Assembly: GCA_002490725.1 (NCBI GenBank)
Contig: DKUN01000021.1
Span: 1-19,476, forward strand
Source of the DNA: Porphyromonadaceae bacterium UBA7203
Lineage (GTDB): Bacteria; Bacteroidota; Bacteroidia; Bacteroidales; Muribaculaceae
Reading direction: 5' to 3'
Length of the DNA: 19,476 bases
The position numbers and the translations under genes were made by a program. Shown one piece after another: positions 1 to 6,982 of this stretch; positions within the stretch are counted from its first letter, which is position 1, and every line of letters starts with the position of its first letter. Below the pieces are notes generated by a model. That model was not told the origin of the DNA. It saw only the letters and a list, made by a program, of their open reading frames with translations, and did not search any database.

Positions 1-130
1 TTCGTTTTCCGACCTACTCGATTTCGCCCGACATGGACATAATCTAACGGGCGAATCTGTTGGGCCGGCGCTCTGTTGCGACTCGCTGCGGGCTACTGTC
101 TATGTTTATGGTTTGGATGGGGTGGGTTGT
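1..130. other. Left edge, no supported gene
   Basis: No gene can be supported here. One plus-strand frame could be the last 14 codons of a gene that ends with TAA at 45-47, but this is too short to identify. An inverted repeat (TTCGCCCG at 23-30, CGGGCGAA at 48-55) spans that stop and could be the hairpin of a 3' end. No T-run follows on either strand, so a terminator is only a possibility. Confidence 0.3.
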
Positions 131-161
131 TTTGATATGTTATAGATTTTGCGTATATTTG
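131..161 (+). promoter_or_regulatory. Bacteroidetes-type promoter of the PPi-phosphofructokinase gene
   Basis: A -33 TTTG (131-134) and a -7 TATATTTG (154-161) are separated by 19 bases, matching the Bacteroidetes housekeeping consensus. Transcription should start near 168, which gives a leader of about 27 bases to the ATG at 195. Confidence 0.8.
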
Positions 162-194
162 CGCCGTAAAATCAATATCACTATCAACTAAAAT

Positions 195-1844
195 ATGAAA
201 AAGAGTGCATTGCAGCAGGCTCGCGCCACTTATCAGCCCAAGCTCCCGCTGACGCTGACCGGTGCAGTTGTTGCCAAAGAGGGTAAGCCTACCCAGTCTG
301 TAGCTAACCAGGAAGAAATCAAGGCCCTGTTTCCTAACACCTACGGCCTTCCCGAACTCACATTTGAAAAGACCGCTCCAGCAGTCTGCAAGCCGATTAA
401 CGTCGGCGTTATTCTGAGCGGTGGCCAGGCCCCCGGCGGACATAACGTTATTTGCGGTCTGTTTGACGGCATCAAGAAAATCAACAAAGAGAGCCGTCTT
501 TATGGCTTCCTGATGGGCCCCGGCGGTTTTGTTGACCACCAGTATATGGAGCTGACTTCTGATATCATCGATGATTACCGCAACACCGGTGGTTTTGACA
601 TTATCGGTTCCGGCCGTACCAAACTCGAAAAGAAGGAGCAGTTCGACAAGGGTCTGGAAATTCTCAAGCAGCTTGACATCAAGGCGCTGGTTATTATCGG
701 CGGTGATGACTCCAATACCAATGCTGCCGTTCTGGCCGAGTATTACAAGGCTATCGGCGCAGGTGTGCAGGTTATCGGTTGCCCCAAGACCATTGACGGT
801 GACCTGAAGAACGACATGATTGAAACCTCGTTTGGTTTCGACACCGCCACCAAGGTTTACTCGGAAGTAATCGGCAATATTCAGCGCGACTGCAACTCTG
901 CTAAGAAATACTGGCATTTCATTAAGCTCATGGGCCGTTCGGCAAGCCATATCGCTCTTGAGTGCGCCCTGCAGGTTCAGCCTAACGTCTGCATCGTTTC
1001 CGAGGAGGTTGAGGCCAAGAACCAGACTCTCCAGGATATTGTGAACTATATTGCCGACATCGTGGCTGCACGTGCGGCTGCCGGCCACAACTTCGGCACC
1101 GTTCTGATTCCCGAAGGTCTCATCGAGTTCATTCCCGCAATGAAGAATCTCATTGCCGAGCTCAACGATCTGCTTGCCGCCAAGGGCGAGGAATTTGCTG
1201 CAGTTGAAGGCAACGAGAACCAGCGCAACTGGGTTATTGCCCATCTGTCGCCCTCGAATTCGTCGATCTACGAGGGCCTGCCCGCAGGTGTGGCACGTCA
1301 GCTCAGCCTTGACCGCGACCCCCACGGCAACGTTCAGGTGAGCCTTATCGAAACCGAGAAGCTGCTCGGCGAGATGGTTGGCAAGCGCCTGGCCGAAATG
1401 AAGGCCCGCGGCAATTTCAGCGGCAAATTCTCGGCTCAGTACCACTTCTTCGGCTACGAAGGCCGTTGCGCCGACCCGTCGAACTTCGACGCCGACTATT
1501 GCTACGCTCTCGGCTATAACGCCGCCATGCTGATTAACTCGGGCGTTACCGGCTATATGAGCTCGGTGCGCAACCTTGTTGCCCCCAGCGTGCAGTGGCT
1601 TGCCGGCGGCATACCCATCACCATGATGATGAACATGGAGCGTCGCCATGGCGAAATGAAGCCCGTTATCCAGAAGGCTCTTGTTGACCTTAACGGCACT
1701 CCGTTCAAGCGTTTTGCCGCCAAGCGCGATACCTGGGCAAAGGAAACCTGCTATATGTATCCCGGTCCTATCCAGTACTTCGGTCCCGCCGAGGTTTGCG
1801 ACCAGTGCACCCAGACTCTGCGCTACGAGCAGCTCGACAAGTAA
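195..1844 (+). CDS. pfp: Diphosphate--fructose-6-phosphate 1-phosphotransferase (PPi-dependent phosphofructokinase)
   Basis: This cytoplasmic glycolytic enzyme phosphorylates fructose-6-phosphate with pyrophosphate instead of ATP. The reaction is reversible, so it can serve glycolysis and gluconeogenesis. The 549-residue length fits the long PPi-PFK clade found in Bacteroidetes, spirochaetes and plants. Visible motifs are the glycine-rich GGQAPGGHN (residues 76-84), IGGDDSN (168-174), whose second Asp is the PPi-use signature where ATP enzymes have Gly, catalytic KTIDGD (198-203), and MGR (246-248) in the sugar-phosphate site. The ATG at 195 lies about 27 bases after the predicted transcription start and has an A-rich leader. 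The gene looks monocistronic, with its own promoter and a terminator at 1877-1915. A long open frame lies antisense to it, but I consider that a composition artefact. Confidence 0.97.
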   Translation: MKKSALQQARATYQPKLPLTLTGAVVAKEGKPTQSVANQEEIKALFPNTYGLPELTFEKTAPAVCKPINVGVILSGGQAPGGHNVICGLFDGIKKINKESRLYGFLMGPGGFVDHQYMELTSDIIDDYRNTGGFDIIGSGRTKLEKKEQFDKGLEILKQLDIKALVIIGGDDSNTNAAVLAEYYKAIGAGVQVIGCPKTIDGDLKNDMIETSFGFDTATKVYSEVIGNIQRDCNSAKKYWHFIKLMGRSASHIALECALQVQPNVCIVSEEVEAKNQTLQDIVNYIADIVAARAAAGHNFGTVLIPEGLIEFIPAMKNLIAELNDLLAAKGEEFAAVEGNENQRNWVIAHLSPSNSSIYEGLPAGVARQLSLDRDPHGNVQVSLIETEKLLGEMVGKRLAEMKARGNFSGKFSAQYHFFGYEGRCADPSNFDADYCYALGYNAAMLINSGVTGYMSSVRNLVAPSVQWLAGGIPITMMMNMERRHGEMKPVIQKALVDLNGTPFKRFAAKRDTWAKETCYMYPGPIQYFGPAEVCDQCTQTLRYEQLDK

Positions 1845-1876
1845 TCTGCCAACTGTAGCAGATATTCATTCATATT

Positions 1877-1915
1877 GCCTCTGCCTGCGCCATGCGTTGG
1901 GCAGAGGCTTTTTTT
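1877..1915 (+). terminator. Rho-independent terminator after pfp
   Basis: Perfect 9-bp arms (GCCTCTGCC at 1877-1885, GGCAGAGGC at 1900-1908) enclose a 14-base loop and are followed directly by seven T. It separates pfp from trpS. An upstream in-frame ATG for trpS at 1892 falls inside the loop and is therefore not the real start. Confidence 0.92.
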
Positions 1916-1931
1916 AATACACTTTTTTTCG

Positions 1932-1939
1932 TAAATTTG
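1932..1939 (+). promoter_or_regulatory. -7 element of the trpS promoter
   Basis: TAAATTTG matches the TAnnTTTG consensus and lies 27 bases before the trpS ATG. No exact TTTG sits at -33. The T-run of the preceding terminator occupies that place, so the upstream element is degenerate. Confidence 0.6.
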
Positions 1940-1966
1940 CACATATCTAAACCGCATTCAAACGAA

Positions 1967-3055
1967 ATGGAAAAAGTAATACTCACTGGCGACCGTCCGA
2001 CCGGCAAGCTCCACCTTGGCCACTATGTCGGGTCGTTGCGTCGCCGCGTTGAACTCCAGAACTCTGGCGAGTTTGACAAGATATTTGTTATGATTGCCGA
2101 TGCGCAGGCTCTGACCGATAACGCCGACAATCCTGAAAAGGTGCGTCAGAATGTGATTGAAGTGGCGCTCGACTATCTGTCGGTCGGCCTTGATCCGTCG
2201 AAGACCTCTATTTTCATTCAGACCCAGGTGCCAGAACTCTGCGAGCTTGCGTTCTATTACATGAATCTGGTTACGGTAAGCCGAGTGCAGCGTAACCCGA
2301 CGGTAAAGACCGAAATCAAGATGCGCAATTTCGAGCAGTCGATTCCGGTGGGCTTTTTCTGTTATCCCGTCAGCCAGGCGTCTGACATCACGGCCTTCAA
2401 GGCCACTGTGGTGCCTGTCGGTGAGGATCAGGCTCCGATGATTGAGTTGACGCGCGAAATTGTGAACCGTTTCAATCATGTTTATGGCCCGACTCTCGTT
2501 GAGCCCGACATCCTGCTGCCCGGCAATGCCGCCTGCATGCGTCTGCCCGGAACCGACGGCAAGGCCAAGATGAGTAAATCGCTCGGCAACTGCATCTACC
2601 TTTCCGATACCCCCAAGGAGGTGAAGAAGAAGGTCAACAGCATGTACACCGACCCCGAGCACCTCACCATCGACTCTCCCGGCCACCTCGAGGGCAACGC
2701 TCCATTCATATATCTCGACGCATTTTGCCGCGACGAGCATTTTGCGAAGTATCTGCCCGACTATGCCAACCTTGACGAGCTCAAAGCCCATTATACACGG
2801 GGCGGTCTTGGCGACGGCACGGTCAAGAAACTGCTTATCAATATTCTCGAGGAGGAGCTTGCTCCGATACGCGAACGCAGAAAACACTTTGAGCAGAACA
2901 TTCCCGAAGTGTATGAAATTCTGCGTGCAGGCTCGGAAAAAGCCCGCGAAACCGCAGCGCGCACGCTCGACGAGGTTAGAAATGCCATGCGCATCAACTA
3001 TTTCGCCGACTCCGACCTCATCGCCGAGCAGGCCGCCAGGTTCCGCGCCAAGTAA
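1967..3055 (+). CDS. trpS: Tryptophanyl-tRNA synthetase
   Basis: This class I aminoacyl-tRNA synthetase charges tRNA-Trp with tryptophan in the cytoplasm. The HIGH-type signature is HLGH at residues 16-19, following the family's TGDRPTGKLHLGH opening, and KMSKS is at 201-205. The 362-residue product is slightly longer than the approximately 330-residue E. coli enzyme and matches the longer TrpRS variant. I chose the ATG at 1967 because the protein then begins directly with the conserved nucleotide-binding strand. An earlier in-frame ATG (1892) lies in the terminator loop, before the -7 promoter element. The gene appears to be transcribed alone, with a terminator at 3073-3114. Confidence 0.97.
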   Translation: MEKVILTGDRPTGKLHLGHYVGSLRRRVELQNSGEFDKIFVMIADAQALTDNADNPEKVRQNVIEVALDYLSVGLDPSKTSIFIQTQVPELCELAFYYMNLVTVSRVQRNPTVKTEIKMRNFEQSIPVGFFCYPVSQASDITAFKATVVPVGEDQAPMIELTREIVNRFNHVYGPTLVEPDILLPGNAACMRLPGTDGKAKMSKSLGNCIYLSDTPKEVKKKVNSMYTDPEHLTIDSPGHLEGNAPFIYLDAFCRDEHFAKYLPDYANLDELKAHYTRGGLGDGTVKKLLINILEEELAPIRERRKHFEQNIPEVYEILRAGSEKARETAARTLDEVRNAMRINYFADSDLIAEQAARFRAK

Positions 3056-3072
3056 TTAAGTGACCGATTGTG

Positions 3073-3114
3073 CCATCCGGAAAGTAACCATGTTTTCCGG
3101 ATGGTTTCTTTTTT
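3073..3114 (+). terminator. Rho-independent terminator after trpS
   Basis: Perfect 11-bp arms (CCATCCGGAAA at 3073-3083, TTTCCGGATGG at 3094-3104) are followed by a T-rich tract at 3105-3114. It isolates trpS from the hpt promoter. Confidence 0.92.
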
Positions 3115-3182
3115 ATTGCAGGTCGAGGCCGCGCAAGTTTATATTCTGAGGGAAAAGTGGCAATTTTTCGACGAAAATTTGT

Positions 3183-3190
3183 TAACTTTG
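3183..3190 (+). promoter_or_regulatory. -7 element of the hpt-adk promoter
   Basis: TAACTTTG matches TAnnTTTG and lies 19 bases before the hpt ATG. A run of T at 3164-3168 occupies roughly the -33 position without an exact TTTG. The placement rules out the longer frame that opens at 3068 as the translated form. Confidence 0.65.
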
Positions 3191-3208
3191 CCGAAATTAT
3201 ATCGCATA

Positions 3209-3751
3209 ATGAAAACTGTTACATACAACGGGCTGTGTTTTAAGCCGTTTATCACTTCAGAGCAGATAGCCGAGCGCGTCGGCTCGATAGCTGCTGAAAT
3301 ATCGGAAACATATGAGGGCAAGAACCCTCTTATAGTGTGTGTGCTCAACGGCGCATTTCCTTTTGCCTCCGATTTGTTCATGAATCTCACAACCGATGCG
3401 GAAATTGCGTTCGTGCGCCTGCAGAGCTACTCGGGCACCGAGTCGACCGGCAATGTGCGCCAGGTAGTTGGTCTCTCGGAGTCGGTCAAAGGCCGCAATG
3501 TTGTGGTGGTTGAGGATATCATTGACACCGGCCGCACAATGGCCCGTTTCCTCGAAGACCTCAAGGTTCAGGAGCCTGCCGACGTCAAGGTGGCCACTCT
3601 GCTGTTCAAGCCCGATGCGCTCCAGATGCCTTTGCAGCCCGATTATGTCGGCTTTACCATTCCCTCGAAGTTTATTATCGGCTATGGTCTTGATCTCGAC
3701 GGCAAGGCCCGTAACCTGAAAGACATATACGTTCTCAATCAGGAAAATTAA
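3209..3751 (+). CDS. hpt: Hypoxanthine phosphoribosyltransferase
   Basis: This cytoplasmic purine-salvage enzyme transfers the phosphoribosyl group of PRPP to hypoxanthine, and usually also guanine, giving IMP or GMP. The 180-residue size is typical. The PRPP-binding loop VVVVEDIIDTGRTM is at residues 98-111, and the C-terminal GYGLDLDGKARNL segment (158-170) is the family's purine and metal-binding region. The frame extends upstream to 3068 but the added residues cross the -7 promoter element, so I place the start at the ATG at 3209. The adenylate kinase gene starts 3 bases after the stop, so the two are almost certainly co-transcribed as a purine nucleotide unit. Confidence 0.95.
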   Translation: MKTVTYNGLCFKPFITSEQIAERVGSIAAEISETYEGKNPLIVCVLNGAFPFASDLFMNLTTDAEIAFVRLQSYSGTESTGNVRQVVGLSESVKGRNVVVVEDIIDTGRTMARFLEDLKVQEPADVKVATLLFKPDALQMPLQPDYVGFTIPSKFIIGYGLDLDGKARNLKDIYVLNQEN

Positions 3752-3754
3752 GCT

Positions 3755-4327
3755 ATGAATATAGTGATTTTTGGAGCTCCCGGCTCCGGCAAGGGCACGC
3801 AGAGCGAGCGCCTTATTGACCGCTACGGTCTACATCATATATCAACCGGCGAGTTGCTGCGCGACCACATTGCGCGCGGCACCGAACTCGGGCGAGTTGC
3901 CGACAGTTTCATTTCCAAGGGCAATCTGATTCCCGACGAGTTGATGCTTGATATTCTTGAACATGAGTTTGACGCGCATCCGGAGGTGTCGGGCGTGATT
4001 TTCGACGGATTTCCGCGCACCATTCCTCAGGCCGAGGCTCTGAACAAGATGCTCGAAAAGCGTGGCTCCAAGGTTCACGCCGTAGTTGGCCTCGAAGTGC
4101 CTGAAGAGGAACTTACGCAGCGCCTGATTAAGCGTGGCGCCGAGAGCGGCCGCAGCGACGACAATGCATCGACCATAGCCAAGCGTCTCGATGTTTACCG
4201 TCGCCAGACCGAGCCGCTCAAGGAGTATTATAACCGCCGCCTGGCCTATTATCCGGTCAACGGCAGCGGCAGCATTGATCAGATTTTTAGCGCCATTACC
4301 AGCATAGTCGACCCGCTTAAGGACTAA
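3755..4327 (+). CDS. adk: Adenylate kinase
   Basis: Adenylate kinase interconverts ATP plus AMP and two ADP, balancing cytoplasmic adenylates. The P-loop GAPGSGKGT is at residues 7-15, the AMP-binding segment STGELLRDHIARGTELG follows at about 30-46, and DGFPRT marks the core. The 190-residue protein is the short form. The LID is the brief RGAESGRSDDN stretch, with no zinc-binding Cys insertion. It begins 3 bases after hpt, which supports an hpt-adk operon that feeds IMP- and AMP-level salvage. A long hairpin terminator follows at 4361-4409. Confidence 0.97.
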   Translation: MNIVIFGAPGSGKGTQSERLIDRYGLHHISTGELLRDHIARGTELGRVADSFISKGNLIPDELMLDILEHEFDAHPEVSGVIFDGFPRTIPQAEALNKMLEKRGSKVHAVVGLEVPEEELTQRLIKRGAESGRSDDNASTIAKRLDVYRRQTEPLKEYYNRRLAYYPVNGSGSIDQIFSAITSIVDPLKD

Positions 4328-4360
4328 GCCGGCCGCCTTTTGTGAAGAACATAACAGGCA

Positions 4361-4409
4361 CAGAGCCCGCAGATACGCTAATAGCGCGTATTTGCGGGCT
4401 CTGCTCTTT
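4361..4409 (+). terminator. Terminator after adk, between convergent genes
   Basis: An 18-bp stem (4361-4378 with 4386-4403) has one G-U type mismatch and a 7-base loop, and is followed by CTCTTT. It lies between adk and the convergent LysR gene. The T-run is on the plus-strand side only, so it best serves adk. Any role for the LysR transcript is uncertain. Confidence 0.85.
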
Positions 4410-4429
4410 GATGGTAGGCGGGCGCGGGA

Positions 4430-5335
4430 TTATTCAAGCCAGCCGGTGCGGCGCTCGCTGACGGCTACCGACTCGCTGAGCAGGCGTATGAATTCCTGCA
4501 TAGAGCGCTTGCGGTAGGAGTCGCGCAGCGTGTGGACGCAGCCTGCCATTTCGTTTTCGGGGATGTCGAGCGCAATGGCGCGCACGCCCCGCTCATTGTG
4601 GATGGTGGCTTCGGCCAGCACGGTGACAAGCCTGGTCTGGCGTATGAGTTTCAGCAGAATGTTGACCTCGTTGAGCTCGATGCGTATGCGGAACCGGCGG
4701 TCGCTGTTGCGGGTCAGCTCGTTGAAAAAGTTGCGTGCCTGCAGGCCTCGGGCCGGCAGGGCGAGATCAAAGCGCTCAAGTTCGCCGAGCGTGACTTTTT
4801 TGCGCGAGGCGAGTTCATGGCTTTCGGCTACGATTGCCGACAGGTGGTTTTGAAAGAGTATGTGTGACTCCACTCCGTCGACGGCCCTGGTAGGCTTGAA
4901 TGCCAGCACGAAGTCGACGGCCCGCTCCTGAAGCATCTCCATCAGCTCGGCCATCGGTTTATAGAAAATGTTGAGCTTTATGTGAGGGTGGAGCTTCATG
5001 AAGGAGATGATTGTTTCGGTCAGAATGGGGCTGAACGAGTAGGTGACGCCGATGTTGAGAGTGCCGGTCTCCAGACTGTTGATGTCGGCCATTCGAGCCA
5101 GACACACCTCTGACGCTTCGATGGTTTCGCGCGCGTAGGGCAAGAGCTCGCGTCCGGCCTCGGTCAGCGTGACGCCGTGGCTTGAGCGGTGCAGCAGCTG
5201 TGTGCCGAGTTCCGATTCAAGTTGCTTGACTTGTTGCGACAGTGTGCTCTGAGTAATGAACAGCAGTCGCGATGCCTCCGAGAAGTTGAGGGTCTCGGCG
5301 ACTTTGATGAAATATCTTAGTTGACGCAGCTCCAT
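4430..5335 (-). CDS. LysR-family transcriptional regulator
   Basis: This is a 301-residue LysR-type regulator. The N-terminal winged helix-turn-helix covers residues 1-60 (MELRQLRYFIKVAE, then ASRLLFITQSTLSQQVKQLE). The rest is a periplasmic-binding-protein-like effector domain from about 90 to 290. Proteins of this family act as tetramers that respond to a small ligand, often controlling a neighbouring gene. The neighbour here is the two-gene ThrE-type exporter, ending 36 bases upstream on the same strand, so control of that exporter is an attractive but unproven idea. Because the gene is downstream rather than divergent, autoregulation of a divergent promoter is not seen. The effector cannot be read from the sequence. 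Confidence 0.93.
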   Translation of the reverse strand: MELRQLRYFIKVAETLNFSEASRLLFITQSTLSQQVKQLESELGTQLLHRSSHGVTLTEAGRELLPYARETIEASEVCLARMADINSLETGTLNIGVTYSFSPILTETIISFMKLHPHIKLNIFYKPMAELMEMLQERAVDFVLAFKPTRAVDGVESHILFQNHLSAIVAESHELASRKKVTLGELERFDLALPARGLQARNFFNELTRNSDRRFRIRIELNEVNILLKLIRQTRLVTVLAEATIHNERGVRAIALDIPENEMAGCVHTLRDSYRKRSMQEFIRLLSESVAVSERRTGWLE

Positions 5336-5348
5336 AAAAAAAGTATGG

Positions 5349-5356
5349 CAAAATTA
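5349..5356 (-). promoter_or_regulatory. Possible -7 element for the LysR gene
   Basis: On the minus strand this reads TAATTTTG, matching TAnnTTTG, 14 bases before the LysR ATG. No TTTG is found at -33 and the predicted leader would be very short. It is a weak candidate for a separate LysR promoter. Confidence 0.35.
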
Positions 5357-5371
5357 CTGAAAAAATCCCGA

Positions 5372-5854
5372 TTAGCGTGTGGCCTGGAACGATATTTTCT
5401 TGAAAATGAATATCGGCAGTGTTGCCCCGACCACCAGGCAGAGGAGCAGACACGTGCACAGGGTAAAATTACGGGCAAAAACCATGAACCACAGGTCAAA
5501 TTCGCCGGAGGTCGAGCCGAGCGCGCATTTGGCGGCGGCGCCGAAGGCCTTGTAGGCGTAGATGCCCGGAATCATGGGGAGTAGTGACGGAAACAGACAC
5601 GTTTCGGCCGGAGTCCTGACCACGGGCGACAGAAACACGGCCATCAGTCCGATAGCAAACGACGCGGCTAAAGTGGCCGGAACGATGTGGACCTGTTCGG
5701 CGGGCAGGGTCATCAGTATGTAGCGGATGCTGTGGCCCGCGGCTGCAATAAGGGCGCAGAGCGGATAGGCGCGCCGCGGAGGATTGCTGATAGCGGCGAA
5801 TCCGATAGCCGCTATAGCTGAAAACAATGCGTCTTGAAAAATTTGTAGTATCAT
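5372..5854 (-). CDS. Threonine/serine exporter family, YjjB-like half (ThrE_2)
   Basis: This is a 160-residue membrane protein with about four to five hydrophobic segments, resembling the small C-terminal half of ThrE (YjjB, DUF3815). Family landmarks are the N-terminal QDALFSAIAAIGFAAISN with NPP, and the central LFPSLLPMIPGIYAYKA motif. In E. coli YjjP and YjjB work together, and in Corynebacterium ThrE both halves are fused and export threonine and serine. By analogy it forms an inner-membrane exporter with the gene just upstream, 7 bases away. I chose the ATG at 5854. A longer frame begins at 5899 but overlaps the partner's coding end. The substrate in this organism is inferred and could be succinate or another dicarboxylate, as suggested for some YjjPB. 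Confidence 0.88.
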   Translation of the reverse strand: MILQIFQDALFSAIAAIGFAAISNPPRRAYPLCALIAAAGHSIRYILMTLPAEQVHIVPATLAASFAIGLMAVFLSPVVRTPAETCLFPSLLPMIPGIYAYKAFGAAAKCALGSTSGEFDLWFMVFARNFTLCTCLLLCLVVGATLPIFIFKKISFQATR

Positions 5855-5861
5855 ATCGGGG

Positions 5862-6641
5862 TCAGAACATGCCGACCTGCATGGCGAGCATGGCCGCACA
5901 CAGACCGGCCGACAGGCAGCAGGTCAGCACCGCGGCGTCGACCAGCCGGCTCAGCGCGCAGACGTAATGGCGATAAATCAAATCGCTGAAAGAGTTGATG
6001 AAAGGAATGCCGGGCACAAGATAGAGCACGGCCGTTGCAAGAGCTACGTCGGGAGTGGAGCCGACCGAGAAGAGGAAGTCGGCGGTGGCGAGCACGGCCG
6101 ACACGAATGCGCAGAGCATGAACGTGACCCTGACGTCGACGCCGCGTTTCAGCAGCCACTGTTTCAGGCCGAAGCCTGCGGCCGTGGCTATGCCGACAAT
6201 GGTCATGGCCGCCATGTCGCCGCCAAACAGCGCGCAAAACGAGGCGTTGGCCGCCGCTACGGCCAGCGACAGCAACAGGTCGCTGCGCCTCGGGGCCGGC
6301 TGAAGTATGGCGGCAAAGCGTTCGCGTGCGGCATCGAGGCAGAGCCCGCGGTCGGCGATTTCCCAGCTCAGTGCACTCAGCCGGGTGTTGCGGTCGAAAT
6401 CAATGTGTGCCGGCCCGACGGGTGCCATCAGCGTTACGCCGGCATAAGGCTCATTGGCCGTGGCTACATAGAGCCTGATATGGCGAGGCATAATGACGCA
6501 CTCGGCCCTCACACCATAGGCTGCGGCGATGCGCCCGAGATTCTTCTCGATGCGGATGCAGGTGGCGCCACACCCCATCAGCCGCGCGGCATACTCGACC
6601 AAAAAGGCGTTAAGTTCATTAGAGGTCATCGAATTCTTCAT
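5862..6641 (-). CDS. Threonine/serine exporter family, YjjP-like half (ThrE / DUF1212)
   Basis: This is the larger half of a split ThrE-type exporter, 259 residues. A soluble N-terminal part (about 1-115) contains the conserved LMGCGATCIRIEKNLGRIAAAYG stretch (19 onward), followed by roughly five hydrophobic segments from about 125, including the LYLVPGIPFINSFSDLI motif near residue 205. It is expected to sit in the inner membrane with the YjjB-like product of the next gene. Two ATGs are possible, at 6641 and 6629. Both overlap the 3' end of the upstream small membrane gene (by 23 or 11 bases), and I cannot separate them. The longer frame back to 6767 would run almost entirely through that gene and is unlikely. 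Confidence 0.88.
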   Translation of the reverse strand: MKNSMTSNELNAFLVEYAARLMGCGATCIRIEKNLGRIAAAYGVRAECVIMPRHIRLYVATANEPYAGVTLMAPVGPAHIDFDRNTRLSALSWEIADRGLCLDAARERFAAILQPAPRRSDLLLSLAVAAANASFCALFGGDMAAMTIVGIATAAGFGLKQWLLKRGVDVRVTFMLCAFVSAVLATADFLFSVGSTPDVALATAVLYLVPGIPFINSFSDLIYRHYVCALSRLVDAAVLTCCLSAGLCAAMLAMQVGMF

Positions 6642-6825
6642 ATTCGTTGTCAATATCCGAGGGGAGCGGATCGCCGGGAATGAAGAATTCCTCGCGCTCG
6701 CTGCCGAACTCAAATAGCCGGTGGTTGCCCTTGGCGCAGAATATGAAGGCGCTGATGAGTCTGACAATCAGAATTAACGCAAACACTCCGGCAATGATGC
6801 TCCAGATTACTAAAGGTGTTGACAT
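6619..6825 (-). CDS. Small single-pass membrane protein, function unknown
   Basis: This 68-residue product has one clear hydrophobic segment (about residues 5-28), then a short basic stretch (CAKGNHRLF), and a strongly acidic tail (SDIDNEYEEFDDL). I do not recognise a family. The ATG at 6825 follows a -7 promoter element by 33 bases. An upstream in-frame ATG at 6921 would place the start before that element and inside a hairpin. Its 3' end overlaps the start of the YjjP-like exporter gene, so the two are probably translationally coupled. The product might assist or regulate the exporter, but nothing in the sequence proves this. Confidence 0.7.
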   Translation of the reverse strand: MSTPLVIWSIIAGVFALILIVRLISAFIFCAKGNHRLFEFGSEREEFFIPGDPLPSDIDNEYEEFDDL

Positions 6826-6858
6826 AAACAGTTGCGGTGTTAAAGTTTTTTTGTGCTG

Positions 6859-6866
6859 CAAAGTTA
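6859..6866 (-). promoter_or_regulatory. -7 element for the small membrane protein and exporter genes
   Basis: On the minus strand it reads TAACTTTG, an exact TAnnTTTG match, 33 bases before the ATG at 6825. It sits after the hairpin that ends the peptidase transcript. No exact -33 TTTG is visible. Confidence 0.6.
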
Positions 6867-6900
6867 CGTCTAAGAGTCCGGCAGGAGACGAATCAGCAAT

Positions 6901-6959
6901 TAAAAATGCCAATACCCCCAATCGCCTGAGCCGATAAACGGCGCCGGCGACCGGGGGTG
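6901..6959 (-). terminator. Probable terminator after the C10 peptidase gene
   Basis: Read on the minus strand, CACCCCCggtCGCC (6959-6946) pairs with GGCGattGGGGGTA (6926-6913) in an interrupted stem. It is followed after a few bases by ATTTTTA (6907-6901). It separates the peptidase gene from the exporter cluster. The internal mismatches and the gap before the T-run lower certainty. Confidence 0.6.
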
Positions 6960-6982
6960 TTGAAAGCGGGTTTGCGCTCTTG

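Noticed and set aside
93..1649. A 518-codon open frame on the minus strand, antisense to the phosphofructokinase gene
   Set aside because: Its protein shows no family motifs, and the frame mirrors codon bias of a well-identified enzyme on the other strand. It is a shadow of a GC-biased gene.
1958..2887. A 309-codon minus-strand open frame across trpS
   Set aside because: No recognisable domain, and it lies wholly opposite an unmistakable tRNA synthetase.
3068..3208. An N-terminal extension of the hpt gene
   Set aside because: The extension crosses the terminator of trpS and the -7 promoter element of hpt, and adds residues not typical of the family.
5967..6683. A 238-codon plus-strand frame opposite the YjjP-like gene
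   Set aside because: The product is charged and repetitive with no membrane or domain pattern. The minus strand has the known exporter motifs.
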